From: Marine Group II euryarchaeote MED-G37
GTDB taxonomy: Archaea; Thermoplasmatota; Poseidoniia; Poseidoniales; Thalassarchaeaceae
Assembly (NCBI GenBank): GCA_002457555.1
Contig: NTJQ01000009.1
Coordinates: forward strand, 1 to 60,057
Reading direction: 5' to 3'
Length of the DNA stretch: 60,057 bases
Part shown: in pieces, positions 7,590-16,088 of the stretch
Layout of the letters: each line of letters begins with the position of its first letter
Position numbering within the stretch: the first letter of the stretch is position 1
The notes under the pieces: model-generated
What the model saw: the letters and a program-made list of their open reading frames with translations, nothing else
The model's database searches: none
What the model was told of the DNA's origin: nothing
Position numbers and translations under genes: made by a program

Positions 7590-9281
7590 ATGAGTGACGA
7601 TGGAAGGTATTCAACACAGATTGCTGTAGTTAAAGAAGAATGTAAAGATGCAGATGAAGCGGAGATAATTAAGGAATTCAAGAGGTATGAGGAAGAGTTT
7701 CTCATACCTCCTGAAGACGCGCTTCGCTCTGTAATTCGTAAGTTCCAAATCGCTGCGGGTCAAGAAGTGTCCACCATTTCTTCTCGCTCACGTCCGGCTA
7801 TCGCCGAGAGAAAGGTCTCAAAATTTTCTGAATTAAAGGACGATGACAAGAATGTCACTATCGAGGTAGCTGTGGTTTCCTATATTCCAAAGATACAGAC
7901 CGTCCGAGGCGAAGAACGTCAAATTGCCTATGGTTGGATTGAGGATAGCCCTTGGGAAGGCGAGCGAGAGCGCTGGGATTTCACCGACTGGGGTGATCAC
8001 TCTCAGAATCTAACTCCTGGCTCAGTCGTTCGATTGGAAGGTGTTTCAGTCAATTTCTGGAATGACCGCCGCTCGGTTAACATCAATCGCCCAAGCCGAG
8101 TTACCGTTCTCAAAGAAGGTGGTCAACCGGTCACCAAGATTTCAGACGAACCGGTTCCAATCTCTGAGGCAGGAGAAGCGGAAGGCATCGTAAGCGTAGT
8201 TGCTAGAGTTCTTTCAAAGAAAGACGATCAAATCGTCAAGAAAGATGGAAGTGGGACACTGGACATTGTTCGAGGTCGATTAGCAGACCCTTCCGGCACT
8301 ATCGGCTTCATTTCATGGAGAGATTTCAACCATGAGGTTGGCTCACTAATCAAGATAGACAGAGCCCAAATCCGCAGGTTCCGAGATACTCCTGAAATCA
8401 ACATCGGGGACTTAACAAAAATCGAACCCTTCCATGACAGTTCCTTCGCTAGTATGGGCGACTTACAATCGGTAAATCGGTCTACGATTGCTGAACTGAG
8501 AGACGGAGCCCGAGATATCGAAATTACTGTGCAGGTGGAAAATTGGCAGGCTCGAACCTTCACCAATGCTGATGGCGAGGAAAGAACAGTTCGTAGTGGC
8601 GATGTAATGGATCCAACCGGCCGTTGCCGCTTGACTTCCTGGGGTGAAATGAGTCCAGAATCAGGAGCCTTCCTTCATCTGAAGGGGGCTAGGGTACAAT
8701 TTTGGCAAGGCTCTCCAGACTTGGTTATCGATTCTGCAGAACAGGTTGTCGATTTGTCTGACCCTCCCTGGGAAGCAATCGATCCAGCCGACCATTGGGT
8801 CGAAGTTGACCTAACCGAATTGGTCAATGGTGGTTCACGCCGAGGGGTCAGAACCTCAGGAACCGTTGTGGCAATCGCCAACAATTCCGGCATCATCGAG
8901 CGGTGCCCAGAGTGCCGCAGAGTCATGCGAGATGGAGAATGTACAGAACATGGCCCTCAAAGAGGCGAGGAAGATGTACGACTTCGCTTCGTTCTCGATG
9001 ATGGAATCTCAAACGCTTCTACTTTGATTGGAAAAGAGGCTACTGAAGCCCTTACTGGAATGGACCAGGGGCAAATTAGAGATGCCATCGATGCCAACAC
9101 TAGAGCTGGATTTATCGCCACGCTAAGGGAGAGATATCTAGCAAGAAAATTGCACATCAATGGACGTGCAATGGTTGATACTCAGGGTGCTATATTGATG
9201 GCGGATTCAGTAGATATTGATACCCGAACACCGGAAGAAGCCGCCAATGAAGTCATGACTCGTTGGGGGGTGGTATTGTGA
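7590..9281 (+). CDS. rpa1: Replication protein A large subunit-like ssDNA-binding protein
   Basis: Binds single-stranded DNA in replication, repair and recombination. The 563-residue protein shows repeated OB-fold-like units at about 85-175, 195-275, 305-385 and 415-540, with recurring D-PS/T-G beta-hairpin signatures (LADPSGTIGFISW; MDPTGRCRLTSW). A zinc-binding element CPEC...CTEH (C439, C442, C451, H454) lies inside the last unit, as in euryarchaeal RPA41. The start is set at ATG 7590, which has GGTGA 4 bp upstream; an upstream in-frame ATG at 7521 would add 23 residues without recognisable sequence. The stop overlaps the partner gene's ATG by one base, implying coupled translation. Confidence 0.9.
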   Translation: MSDDGRYSTQIAVVKEECKDADEAEIIKEFKRYEEEFLIPPEDALRSVIRKFQIAAGQEVSTISSRSRPAIAERKVSKFSELKDDDKNVTIEVAVVSYIPKIQTVRGEERQIAYGWIEDSPWEGERERWDFTDWGDHSQNLTPGSVVRLEGVSVNFWNDRRSVNINRPSRVTVLKEGGQPVTKISDEPVPISEAGEAEGIVSVVARVLSKKDDQIVKKDGSGTLDIVRGRLADPSGTIGFISWRDFNHEVGSLIKIDRAQIRRFRDTPEINIGDLTKIEPFHDSSFASMGDLQSVNRSTIAELRDGARDIEITVQVENWQARTFTNADGEERTVRSGDVMDPTGRCRLTSWGEMSPESGAFLHLKGARVQFWQGSPDLVIDSAEQVVDLSDPPWEAIDPADHWVEVDLTELVNGGSRRGVRTSGTVVAIANNSGIIERCPECRRVMRDGECTEHGPQRGEEDVRLRFVLDDGISNASTLIGKEATEALTGMDQGQIRDAIDANTRAGFIATLRERYLARKLHINGRAMVDTQGAILMADSVDIDTRTPEEAANEVMTRWGVVL

Positions 9282-10219
9282 TGAATCAAACGACCCGAAG
9301 AAGCCGCCAAACAGCCATTCGACTATTCGCTCAAGAGTACATGGATGCTGATTTACCGTTGGAAGGTGCGGGAGAATATGACCCCTCATTTGTAATCACC
9401 AAACTCGGTGCTAAAGTCAACAGAGCCTTGGTTGGAGGAGTAATAGATAGGGTAGAGCGCCGGGAGACAGAAAGCGGCTCTTTCTACACTGCTCATCTGC
9501 GAGATCCAACCGGAATTCATCGATTCGAAGTAGCCTCATTCCAACCTGAACTCCATGCTGATATCGAGGAGATTCTCAATCGCTTTGAGAGCGGTGATAG
9601 ATTCCTCATGTTGTTGGTCGGCAGAGCCCGATGGTTTGAGACCGAGGATGGTGGAATGTTCACCTCATTTAGAGCAGAAGAATTCAGTATCGTCGACAAA
9701 GACCTCTACACTCATTGGTTAGTAGAAGCGTCAGAGGCAACCCTTCGTCGCCTCGATGCTTTTGAATCTTCAATGGAATCTGATCTCTCCCCTGCCGCTC
9801 TAGAATCGGCAGGAGTGCCAAGCGACTTAATCGAGGGGATGGTCCTAGCGAGAGGGCATTACGGGGAATTCGATACAGAGAATTACCGAGTAGGAATTCT
9901 ACAATCGCTCTCGATGGCAACAGGTTCTGATGTTATTATCGAAGCACCATCTCCTCAGCGAACTATGGAACAAGAGACAGAATCTACTGAGGAAGTAGCA
10001 CAGTCGCCGGCACCGACTGGTGATGTTTCAGAGGTTTTGTTGGAGACGATTCGGATGAAGGATGATGGAGGCGGAGTCGATTACGATACACTAGTCCACG
10101 CGGCGGTTATGGCAGGTCACAGCCGCGAAGATGCCGAAGATGCTATCGATAATCTGCGGGATGTCGAGGGTTCGATTATCGAGCCGCGATTCAGTTTCTT
10201 CCGACTCACGCCAGAGTAA
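9281..10219 (+). CDS. RPA-associated OB-fold protein with C-terminal helical domain
   Basis: Partner of the preceding RPA gene (the archaeal RPA-associated protein family, COG3390-like). The N-terminal part (about 30-145) reads as an OB fold containing LRDPTGIHRFEVASF, matching the hairpin signature seen in the RPA units. A low-complexity acidic linker (about 220-250) is followed by a C-terminal domain (about 255-312) that resembles a winged helix, as in RPA32. ATG 9281 overlaps the RPA stop by one base; a GTG three bases upstream is also possible. It converges on the SAP-domain gene with no gap. Confidence 0.82.
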   Translation: MNQTTRRSRQTAIRLFAQEYMDADLPLEGAGEYDPSFVITKLGAKVNRALVGGVIDRVERRETESGSFYTAHLRDPTGIHRFEVASFQPELHADIEEILNRFESGDRFLMLLVGRARWFETEDGGMFTSFRAEEFSIVDKDLYTHWLVEASEATLRRLDAFESSMESDLSPAALESAGVPSDLIEGMVLARGHYGEFDTENYRVGILQSLSMATGSDVIIEAPSPQRTMEQETESTEEVAQSPAPTGDVSEVLLETIRMKDDGGGVDYDTLVHAAVMAGHSREDAEDAIDNLRDVEGSIIEPRFSFFRLTPE

Positions 10220-11203
10220 TCAACGCAATCCAGCGATTATTTGCTCCGCCTCGGTCATCTTTGCCCGAATTCTCGCGATAGCATCAGAATCTTCACTAGC
10301 GGCTTTCGGTGCACTGACAGGGGTGGCTCCAGTTTCTTGGAAAGCGAAATCTCGAGAGCCCTTCGCCTCAGCAATCCTACCCGCGACCAACAATAGACGA
10401 GTGCTGATTGTTTCATCGTCAATAGGCCATCCTCTTCTGATAGCAATTCGAAGGAATAATTCCTCTTCTTGCTCCGACCACCTTCCGCCATGACTGTTGA
10501 GAATTGTTCCAATCATGCGTTCAATATCTCGAATCATGCCAGCGAGATTTTGTAAGGATGAATCCCCGCTCTTGCCATCGCTTTTAGAGAGTAAATCTAC
10601 AGCATCTTCCATTTGATGCTGAGAAATAGGTTGCATGAAATCAATAGGATTTTCAGGAACTTCAATCACAATTACTTCCTCTTCAGGCTGTTGTATTGTC
10701 TTTACAGTCTGAGTTTGAACATCTGGCAAGCCGTTTCTTCTCAAAGAGCGTTTGATTTGACCCCACCCGCGACCTTGGCTTGCAAGAACTCCAGCAACTC
10801 TTCCCATCAGAACGGTCCTAGTTCCGGTCAGTTGCAATTCCAATTTACGACACAAAGAATGCAACTTGTCGCGTTCCATTTCAGCCAAATTCTCCACAGT
10901 CAGTCTTCTTGAGTCGTGGTTTAGGTGAAGCCATAGTCTCTGCCTCCTCTCTTTGTGGGAGCCAGAGGATTTGATTCCAAAGATCTTCAAAGTATCACCT
11001 AGCTCTTGGTGTGACATCGCTTGGATTCCTTCCCAACTGAGGTCATGTTCGCCCATTACTTGATTTCTGATTAGACGAGCCCGAAGAACTTCAACAGATC
11101 CATTTTTCTTGAATCCAGCAGCCTCTGCTCGCTCTCGTAATTCCATTAATCGGGCTCGATATAACTGGTCGAGTAACACCTGATCAACAGTCATCATTAC
11201 CAC
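10220..11203 (-). CDS. Triple SAP-domain DNA-binding protein
   Basis: The 327-residue protein has three tandem SAP-like motifs (helix-turn-helix pairs that bind DNA): about residues 12-48 (MELRERAEAAGFKKNGSVEV), 62-97 (ELGDTLKIFGIKSSGSHKER) and 105-140 (KLHSLCRKLELQLTGTRTVL). Each shows the L-x(6)-G-x-x(2)-G-x(3)-L/R spacing of the family. A disordered linker (about 150-190) leads to a helical C-terminal region containing W-S-E-Q-E-E-E. ATG 11203 is used; in-frame ATGs at 11197 and 11194 are alternatives. It ends back to back with the RPA-associated gene, suggesting but not proving a role in DNA transactions. Confidence 0.75.
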   Translation of the reverse strand: MVMMTVDQVLLDQLYRARLMELRERAEAAGFKKNGSVEVLRARLIRNQVMGEHDLSWEGIQAMSHQELGDTLKIFGIKSSGSHKERRQRLWLHLNHDSRRLTVENLAEMERDKLHSLCRKLELQLTGTRTVLMGRVAGVLASQGRGWGQIKRSLRRNGLPDVQTQTVKTIQQPEEEVIVIEVPENPIDFMQPISQHQMEDAVDLLSKSDGKSGDSSLQNLAGMIRDIERMIGTILNSHGGRWSEQEEELFLRIAIRRGWPIDDETISTRLLLVAGRIAEAKGSRDFAFQETGATPVSAPKAASEDSDAIARIRAKMTEAEQIIAGLR

Positions 11204-11295
11204 CGATAAGACCCAAGCGAACTCTTAGCGGTATTATCGCTTCCCCATTCTTTGAACTATCGAATGAGGGTTTTCGGGGTTGACAGAAATCGCCG

Positions 11296-12426
11296 TCACT
11301 TTTCCAAATCAATCCATGGTCCCTTTGCTGGTAGCAGTCCTTGACGAGTTCTTTGTTCCGGTATTGGACTGCTAGCAGTGGCCAACATTCTCTCCCAGTC
11401 TTTAGTTAGTGCAATCACAGAATTATCTAGGTTGGAAAGAGGGAGCAATCTCTCTACAGAGATGGTTTGCATACCATCATCCGATAGGAACTCCATGCGA
11501 ATTTCTACGTGAACTTCTGTGGTCTCAGTCTCTCCTTCTGTGTCGTGGAATACTGTTTCCATTGTCTGGTCGGATAACTCCTCAGCCTGTCGCATAATCA
11601 CACCAACTTGTCGGTGTCGAACTAGGATTGCCATTCTATCGAGTTCACTCTCAGATAACCCCCCAATCAGATTATCCTGAGTCCACCACACCGTCTCTCC
11701 TTCTAATTCAGATACTTGTTGAATCAATTTTCTTGGAAATCCACTGCGTCCGATTAAAACAACTAGGTCAGCATAGGGCACAGGTAGATACCTATCTCCT
11801 TCTCTCTCTTCGGGATCAATCCCTAAGACTGTTCTTCTGCTTGAGCAGTGAATTGAATTGAATACCTCTCTAGAAGTAACAAATCCGTCGATATCTCCAT
11901 TTCGTCGAAGTTTTTCCATCCAGCGAGCAATTTCATCTTCCGAATCAGGCCTGTCTTCGATTTCATGGATTGACGCATAAGCCTCGCTGGAGAGTAAACG
12001 CAATCCTCGACGAGCCCGCTTTAGCTGCCGGCGAATGATTTTATCATCACAGAGAATTATCGCACCTCTTGGTTGATACCAAATACGATTTTCACTAACA
12101 AAGAACCTAGCCGGTCGCCTTGGAGTCCTTGCTCCCAATACTTGACAGCCTGCTTCCAGCAACTTGATTTGTTTACCATGCAGTAACCTTGCAGGCATGG
12201 CTAGGAGGTCCAATTCACCTTCTTTCAGGCCCTCAATAGCCTCTTCCAGAGTATTCACCGGATTAATTTCCAGTTCTAAATTTCCAGCCTCTTCTGAAGC
12301 CAAAAAAGCCTCTAAATTCCTAGAAGATAGACAATGTGGATGGTCTAGTGATGCGACTATTAATCGGTCCTTCACAGCGTCCACCTCGGGGGGGGGAGCA
12401 CGCAACGTGCTCATCTGCGCGGCCAC
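11296..12426 (-). CDS. Degenerate porphobilinogen-deaminase-like protein
   Basis: The first about 235 residues follow hydroxymethylbilane synthase (HemC) order: an opening strand RLIVASLDHPHCLSSRNLEAFL, LEEAIEGLKEGELDLLAMPARLL where HemC has its ELEEALLEGEIDIAVHSLKDVP-type segment, then GAIILCDDKIIRRQLKRARRG where HemC has the SSLRRQAQL motif, and later LPVPYADLVVLI. The catalytic Lys-Asp pair (KD) is replaced and no cofactor cysteine is visible in the C-terminal third, so normal tetrapyrrole synthesis is doubtful. It could instead bind a ligand with the same periplasmic-binding-protein-like fold. It is divergent from the GGPP synthase gene across a short promoter region containing an 8-G run. 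Confidence 0.5.
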   Translation of the reverse strand: MAAQMSTLRAPPPEVDAVKDRLIVASLDHPHCLSSRNLEAFLASEEAGNLELEINPVNTLEEAIEGLKEGELDLLAMPARLLHGKQIKLLEAGCQVLGARTPRRPARFFVSENRIWYQPRGAIILCDDKIIRRQLKRARRGLRLLSSEAYASIHEIEDRPDSEDEIARWMEKLRRNGDIDGFVTSREVFNSIHCSSRRTVLGIDPEEREGDRYLPVPYADLVVLIGRSGFPRKLIQQVSELEGETVWWTQDNLIGGLSESELDRMAILVRHRQVGVIMRQAEELSDQTMETVFHDTEGETETTEVHVEIRMEFLSDDGMQTISVERLLPLSNLDNSVIALTKDWERMLATASSPIPEQRTRQGLLPAKGPWIDLEK

Positions 12427-12465
12427 ACACCCGTTGATATAGGCACCCCCTCACCATTGGATTGG

Positions 12466-13446
12466 ATGGTATCCCTTAGCAACCGTCAGATGAGTCTAGA
12501 GAGGCTCAGAGACCAAGTTGAAGAGTCCTTGGAAAATTTTGTCCAAGACAGATTGACTAAGAGCGATGCTCCCGCTATGAGTTTGGCTCGTGATATGCTA
12601 CTCTCAGGAGGTAAAAGATATCGTCCAACGGTAGCCTTACTAGCCTATCAAGCGGCTGGTGGCAAAGACTTAGATTCTGTTATGGACCTAGCTCTTGCGA
12701 GTGAATTGATACACACAGCCACCCTAATTCACGATGATATCAACGACCAAGCAAAGACTCGTCGTGGACTTCCAACTCTGCATTCAGCACACAGCCAATC
12801 TCATGGTATAATCGCTGGAGATTATCTCTTCGTACTTGGATTCGGTCTAGGGGGTAAATTCGATGCCCGAATTGTCGATCGTATGGCTGAGACTTCCGCC
12901 AATATCGCCGCTGGCGAATTATTGCAAATCAAACACATAGCAGACCTAGGCACAACTCCTGAGGACTACTATGCCATTATCGATGGAAAAACCGCCGGGC
13001 CATTCGCCAGCGCCTGCTCTTGTGCAGCAATGCAGGCAGACGCTGAAGAAACAATTGTGAACACCCTCGATGAGTTTGGATGGGAAGTTGGAAGAGCCTT
13101 CCAACTGGTTGATGATTTGCTCGACTTAACCGGCGACCCATCGATGGGTAAACCAAGAGGTACAGACGTTCACGAAGGTAAGATGACGTTACCAATCATC
13201 CATGCTCTTACCATGTTACATGGAATAGAGCGGGAACAACTTGCAGATGTTCTACAAAACTTCAGCGATGACAGATGGGGAGAACTAACGGAATTGCTTG
13301 AGAGTGCAGGTTCATTTGAATATGCTAAGCAATTAATTCAGAATCATATCGATCGAGCTCAGGAAAGCCTCGAGTCCTTACCAGATACGGATGCAAAATC
13401 CTTGATGATAGAGATTGCAAAACTCTCTCGTGGCCGACGCACCTGA
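12466..13446 (+). CDS. idsA: Geranylgeranyl diphosphate synthase (trans-prenyltransferase)
   Basis: Condenses isopentenyl diphosphate with allylic diphosphates to make the C20 (or longer) precursor of archaeal ether lipids. Both aspartate-rich motifs are present: DDIND (about residues 90-94) and DDLLD (about 216-220). GGKRYRP near 48-54 is the family IPP-binding motif. The residues just before the first motif (HTATLIHDD) lack bulky aromatics, which fits a product of C20 or longer. ATG 12466 is chosen; TTG 12457 and ATG 12490 are in frame. The geranylgeranyl reductase gene follows after 24 bp, so the two form a lipid operon. HMG-CoA reductase at 35.6 kb supplies the upstream pathway. Confidence 0.93.
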   Translation: MVSLSNRQMSLERLRDQVEESLENFVQDRLTKSDAPAMSLARDMLLSGGKRYRPTVALLAYQAAGGKDLDSVMDLALASELIHTATLIHDDINDQAKTRRGLPTLHSAHSQSHGIIAGDYLFVLGFGLGGKFDARIVDRMAETSANIAAGELLQIKHIADLGTTPEDYYAIIDGKTAGPFASACSCAAMQADAEETIVNTLDEFGWEVGRAFQLVDDLLDLTGDPSMGKPRGTDVHEGKMTLPIIHALTMLHGIEREQLADVLQNFSDDRWGELTELLESAGSFEYAKQLIQNHIDRAQESLESLPDTDAKSLMIEIAKLSRGRRT

Positions 13447-13470
13447 GGTAGCCAAACAACGCGCTGAGCT

Positions 13471-14580
13471 GTGATTTCCATGGTCAAAAGAACTGATTGG
13501 GATGTTATTGTAATCGGAGGAGGGCCTGCCGGATCTACCGTCGCTCGTTATATTGCAGAGGGTGGAAAAGACGTCTTAGTCATCGATGGCAGAGATTCCA
13601 TAGGTAGCCCTCTTCAATGTGGAGAACTAGTTCCAAGTAATGAGGAAATGAGGCAATTATGCCCAAATGTTCCTGAGATTGATGACCTACTTCAAACCCC
13701 TGAACATGCGATATCAATGAGGACTTCACAAATGCATTTGGTGCCACCATCAGGCCGACCACTTCGCTACCCCTTTGAAGGCCTAATGTTAGACCGAGTG
13801 GCCCACGATGAGTGGCTTGTAGATTTAGCAAAATCGAAGGGCGCGAATTACCTAACCGGTGCTAGGGTTGAATCGGTGGAAGGTGAAAAAGTAAGCCTTC
13901 GAGACGGACGCAAATTTACTGCCAGAATCATTGTCGGCGCAGGTGGACATAATGATCCATTGCGCCGCAGTTATTGGGATGAATCAAGCCTCAAAATACC
14001 AATAAAATTCGTTCTGATGGACGGTGACTTTGGGGATGCTGTAGAACTTCACTTTGGTTCTATGGCACCTGGTGGATACGCCTGGATGTTCCCAAAGCAA
14101 GGAGGAGCAAATATCGGTGTTGGCATTCAGAATAAATTTGCCAAAGGGCGCTCATTGAATCTGTTTGCAGACGAGTTCATACAACGTTATGGCGATGCAG
14201 TAACTTTCGCAGGAGCAGGTTCGCTTCCGATGTCAGGAACCATCGATTGTTTCGTCAAAGAAAATCATCTTCTTGTTGGAGATGCCGCCGGTATGGTCCT
14301 ACCGTCTAATGGCGCCGGAATTACCATTGCTATGATTGGAGGAAGGATCGCCGGTCAGACGATTGTCTCTCACTTAGAAAACGAAACTTCGCTACATGAA
14401 TATGAACTAGAGTGGAAGAGACAGATGGGTTCAGTGATGCGTAATTCAAAATTATCCTTCAAGATTGGAAGTTGGATTATGAGACTTCCAGATTGGATTC
14501 TCAATCTTGCCTTCAATCCCCTAACTAAGCCCTTTGTTTGGCGCTTTGTTACATGTAGAAAACCATTCATTATTTTCTGA
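13471..14580 (+). CDS. Geranylgeranyl reductase (digeranylgeranylglycerophospholipid reductase)
   Basis: A flavoprotein that saturates the isoprenoid chains of archaeal lipids. An N-terminal Rossmann motif VIGGGPAGSTVA (about 14-25) binds FAD, GGYAWMFPK near 198-206 matches the YxWxFP substrate motif of this family, and GDAAG near 271-275 is the second FAD motif. The length of 369 residues is typical. The start is GTG 13471, with ATG 13480 also in frame. It follows GGPP synthase, its logical substrate supplier. Confidence 0.93.
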   Translation: MISMVKRTDWDVIVIGGGPAGSTVARYIAEGGKDVLVIDGRDSIGSPLQCGELVPSNEEMRQLCPNVPEIDDLLQTPEHAISMRTSQMHLVPPSGRPLRYPFEGLMLDRVAHDEWLVDLAKSKGANYLTGARVESVEGEKVSLRDGRKFTARIIVGAGGHNDPLRRSYWDESSLKIPIKFVLMDGDFGDAVELHFGSMAPGGYAWMFPKQGGANIGVGIQNKFAKGRSLNLFADEFIQRYGDAVTFAGAGSLPMSGTIDCFVKENHLLVGDAAGMVLPSNGAGITIAMIGGRIAGQTIVSHLENETSLHEYELEWKRQMGSVMRNSKLSFKIGSWIMRLPDWILNLAFNPLTKPFVWRFVTCRKPFIIF

Positions 14581-14622
14581 ATTGAGTGATTTCCATCCGC
14601 TAAATTCACGAGTCTAAGACAC

Positions 14623-14632
14623 GAGTATATAT
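14623..14632 (+). promoter_or_regulatory. Candidate TATA box for small membrane ORF
   Basis: AGTATATATG lies in the gap after the reductase. A start site about 25 bp downstream would give a leader of roughly 30 bases before ATG 14688. If this is the TATA box, the in-frame ATGs at 14631 and 14640 would be upstream of the transcript. Confidence 0.35.
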
Positions 14633-14687
14633 GCAGTGGATGAAAAAAGATACATTTCTTGATAACCCCTACTCCGTTCGCCAAACT

Positions 14688-14777
14688 ATGAATCCAAGAA
14701 CTATACTTGTGATGTTGATTGTTAGCTATGCCTCGTTTGCGGTGACCGCAATGACAATTACACCACTGATAAGCTAA
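14688..14777 (+). CDS. Very small membrane protein (29 aa)
   Basis: A 29-codon reading frame beginning MNPRTILVM and almost wholly hydrophobic, predicting one membrane helix. In-frame ATGs at 14640 and 14631 would extend it to 46 or 49 residues. Its core VSYASFAVTAMTI resembles VSGYVSFGVSMMA in the next small gene, 30 bp downstream, which supports both being real and related. Function unknown. Confidence 0.4.
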   Translation: MNPRTILVMLIVSYASFAVTAMTITPLIS

Positions 14778-14807
14778 ACCCAAAAATGCGACACGGAAGT
14801 AACCAAG

Positions 14808-14999
14808 ATGTTTTTCAAGACTCTATTTGCAATGTTCGTCTCCGGATACGTTTCATTCGGAGTTTCGATGATGGCAACGGGAGGATTTCCGCGATCGGAT
14901 TTTATGACAATTATCCTATCCTTTTCGGTTATCTTCTTGCTGAGCTTTTCGATGGTATCATCTGTTCTCACTCCACGTCAGAATCGACTTTTCGCATAG
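14808..14999 (+). CDS. Small membrane protein (63 aa)
   Basis: A 63-residue protein with two hydrophobic stretches (about 2-24 and 31-53) and a short charged C-terminal tail. The first segment resembles the single segment of the 29-aa gene directly upstream, so the two may be tandem paralogues or subunits of one small membrane complex. It starts with ATG 14808. It converges on another small membrane gene on the minus strand. No family recognised. Confidence 0.5.
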   Translation: MFFKTLFAMFVSGYVSFGVSMMATGGFPRSDFMTIILSFSVIFLLSFSMVSSVLTPRQNRLFA

Positions 15000-15012
15000 A
15001 AGGTAGTTTACC

Positions 15013-15177
15013 TTATATTACGCCAGAACGATTCAATTCTAACAATACAAGTACTACGCAAATTATGCTGATAAATATCCCAATCGGACCTCTCTTAATC
15101 TTTGAAGAGGGTCTGAATCCAAGGATTGGTTCGGTCTTGTCCGCAAGGTCCTTTTCGATTTCACCGATTGACTTCAT
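15013..15177 (-). CDS. Small single-helix membrane protein (54 aa)
   Basis: Opens with a charged region (MKSIGEIEKDLADK) and ends with one membrane helix (about 34-48). ATG 15177 is chosen because an in-frame ATG at 15312 would overlap the methyltransferase gene by 74 bases. It lies 61 bp downstream of that gene on the same strand and may be read through from it. Function unknown. Confidence 0.45.
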   Translation of the reverse strand: MKSIGEIEKDLADKTEPILGFRPSSKIKRGPIGIFISIICVVLVLLELNRSGVI

Positions 15178-15226
15178 GACAATTCCGTAAAGTTCCCTCT
15201 TTATGATATATGCCCAATATACTGTA

Positions 15227-15244
15227 TCAAAGGGTACCCTATGA
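15227..15244. repeat. 18-bp element copy 1 (palindrome AGGGTACCCT)
   Basis: TCAAAGGGTACCCTATGA, identical to 40464-40481. The core AGGGTACCCT is a perfect 10-bp palindrome. This copy overlaps the stop codon of the minus-strand methyltransferase gene. Confidence 0.6.
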
Positions 15245-16036
15245 TTCGGGTTTTCTTCCTTCCCAAATAGTCGCCATTCCAGGAAATACGACCTTAGCGG
15301 CGACATTTTCAAACCCTACATCTTCCATCATTCGGACATAATCACGAGTAGTTCCGAATGTTACGTAAGTCTTGGTTAACCATTTCCAAGGATGGTCCTT
15401 TACTCCACAAATAATCCGTGCGTAAGCGCCTACCCAAAACCTCATCCAAAACCAGCCAAGGACTCCATGGATTCGATTCATCTTAGCAGGATCGACAATC
15501 ACCACCTTAGCACCAGGTTTCAACACTCGAAGTACCTCACCCAGGCCTGCTCTCTTGTCGTACCAATCTCTGAACGAGAAAAGAGAACATGTGCCATCGA
15601 AAGAATTGTCTTCGAAAGGCAATTCTTCGGCCTTTCCTTGTACGAATTCAACCTCAGAGTCCCCTCGCTCTTGTCGTTTTGAGTTGACTCTTGGCTTAGC
15701 CGCCTCAAGCATCAAAACGCTAGGGTCTAGGCAGACTAAGTCGACTCCAGAAACATCCTCAGCAAAGCTACCCGGCCCACATCCGACTTCGAGGATTTTG
15801 GCATCTTCACTTGGTAATCTTGCCCTTACCATACGTCTCCATTTGTCGACTTGACCGATGGTTGCAAAGCGATTTATTCGGTCGTAAACAGGGATGGTTG
15901 CTTCTAGGTTTAGAATCAACTCGTCCCAGTCCTCAGAGCCGATGGTTTCGTGGTCCACGAATGCTGTGGGAAGTGGACCTATATTTGGTTGGTTTGGGAA
16001 GAGGTACCGCAAACTATCGGCTAATACATTTCTCAA
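15239..16036 (-). CDS. SAM-dependent methyltransferase (UbiE/MenG-like)
   Basis: Class I methyltransferase of 265 residues. Motif I is ILEVGCGPGSF (about 79-89), followed by the acidic end of strand 2 (VCLDPS), LPFEDNSFDGTCSLFSFRD (post-I/II region) and EVLRVLKPGAKVVIVDP (motif III), the layout of the UbiE/MenG quinone methyltransferases. A role in quinone synthesis is plausible in an aerobic archaeon, but the substrate cannot be read from sequence. It is divergent from the ATP synthase operon across 52 bp. Confidence 0.72.
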   Translation of the reverse strand: MRNVLADSLRYLFPNQPNIGPLPTAFVDHETIGSEDWDELILNLEATIPVYDRINRFATIGQVDKWRRMVRARLPSEDAKILEVGCGPGSFAEDVSGVDLVCLDPSVLMLEAAKPRVNSKRQERGDSEVEFVQGKAEELPFEDNSFDGTCSLFSFRDWYDKRAGLGEVLRVLKPGAKVVIVDPAKMNRIHGVLGWFWMRFWVGAYARIICGVKDHPWKWLTKTYVTFGTTRDYVRMMEDVGFENVAAKVVFPGMATIWEGRKPES

Positions 16037-16053
16037 GTATCGAAGGTTAGCAT

Positions 16054-16060
16054 GATATAC
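16054..16060 (+). promoter_or_regulatory. Possible TATA box of the ATP synthase operon
   Basis: GATATAC lies about 30 bp before GTG 16089 and about 40 bp before ATG 16098, inside the short divergent gap. It is the only AT-rich hexamer there. Match to the archaeal consensus is weak. Confidence 0.3.
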
Positions 16061-16088
16061 CCATTTCCGGTCGCCGGCCTCACCAAAG

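Noticed and set aside
12391-12398. Run of eight G near the deaminase-like start as a phase-variation tract
   Set aside because: No alternative frame is created that matches a protein, and one homopolymer is weak evidence.
15013-15312. 99-codon version of the small minus-strand membrane gene
   Set aside because: It would overlap the methyltransferase gene by 74 bases; the shorter 54-codon start is more likely.
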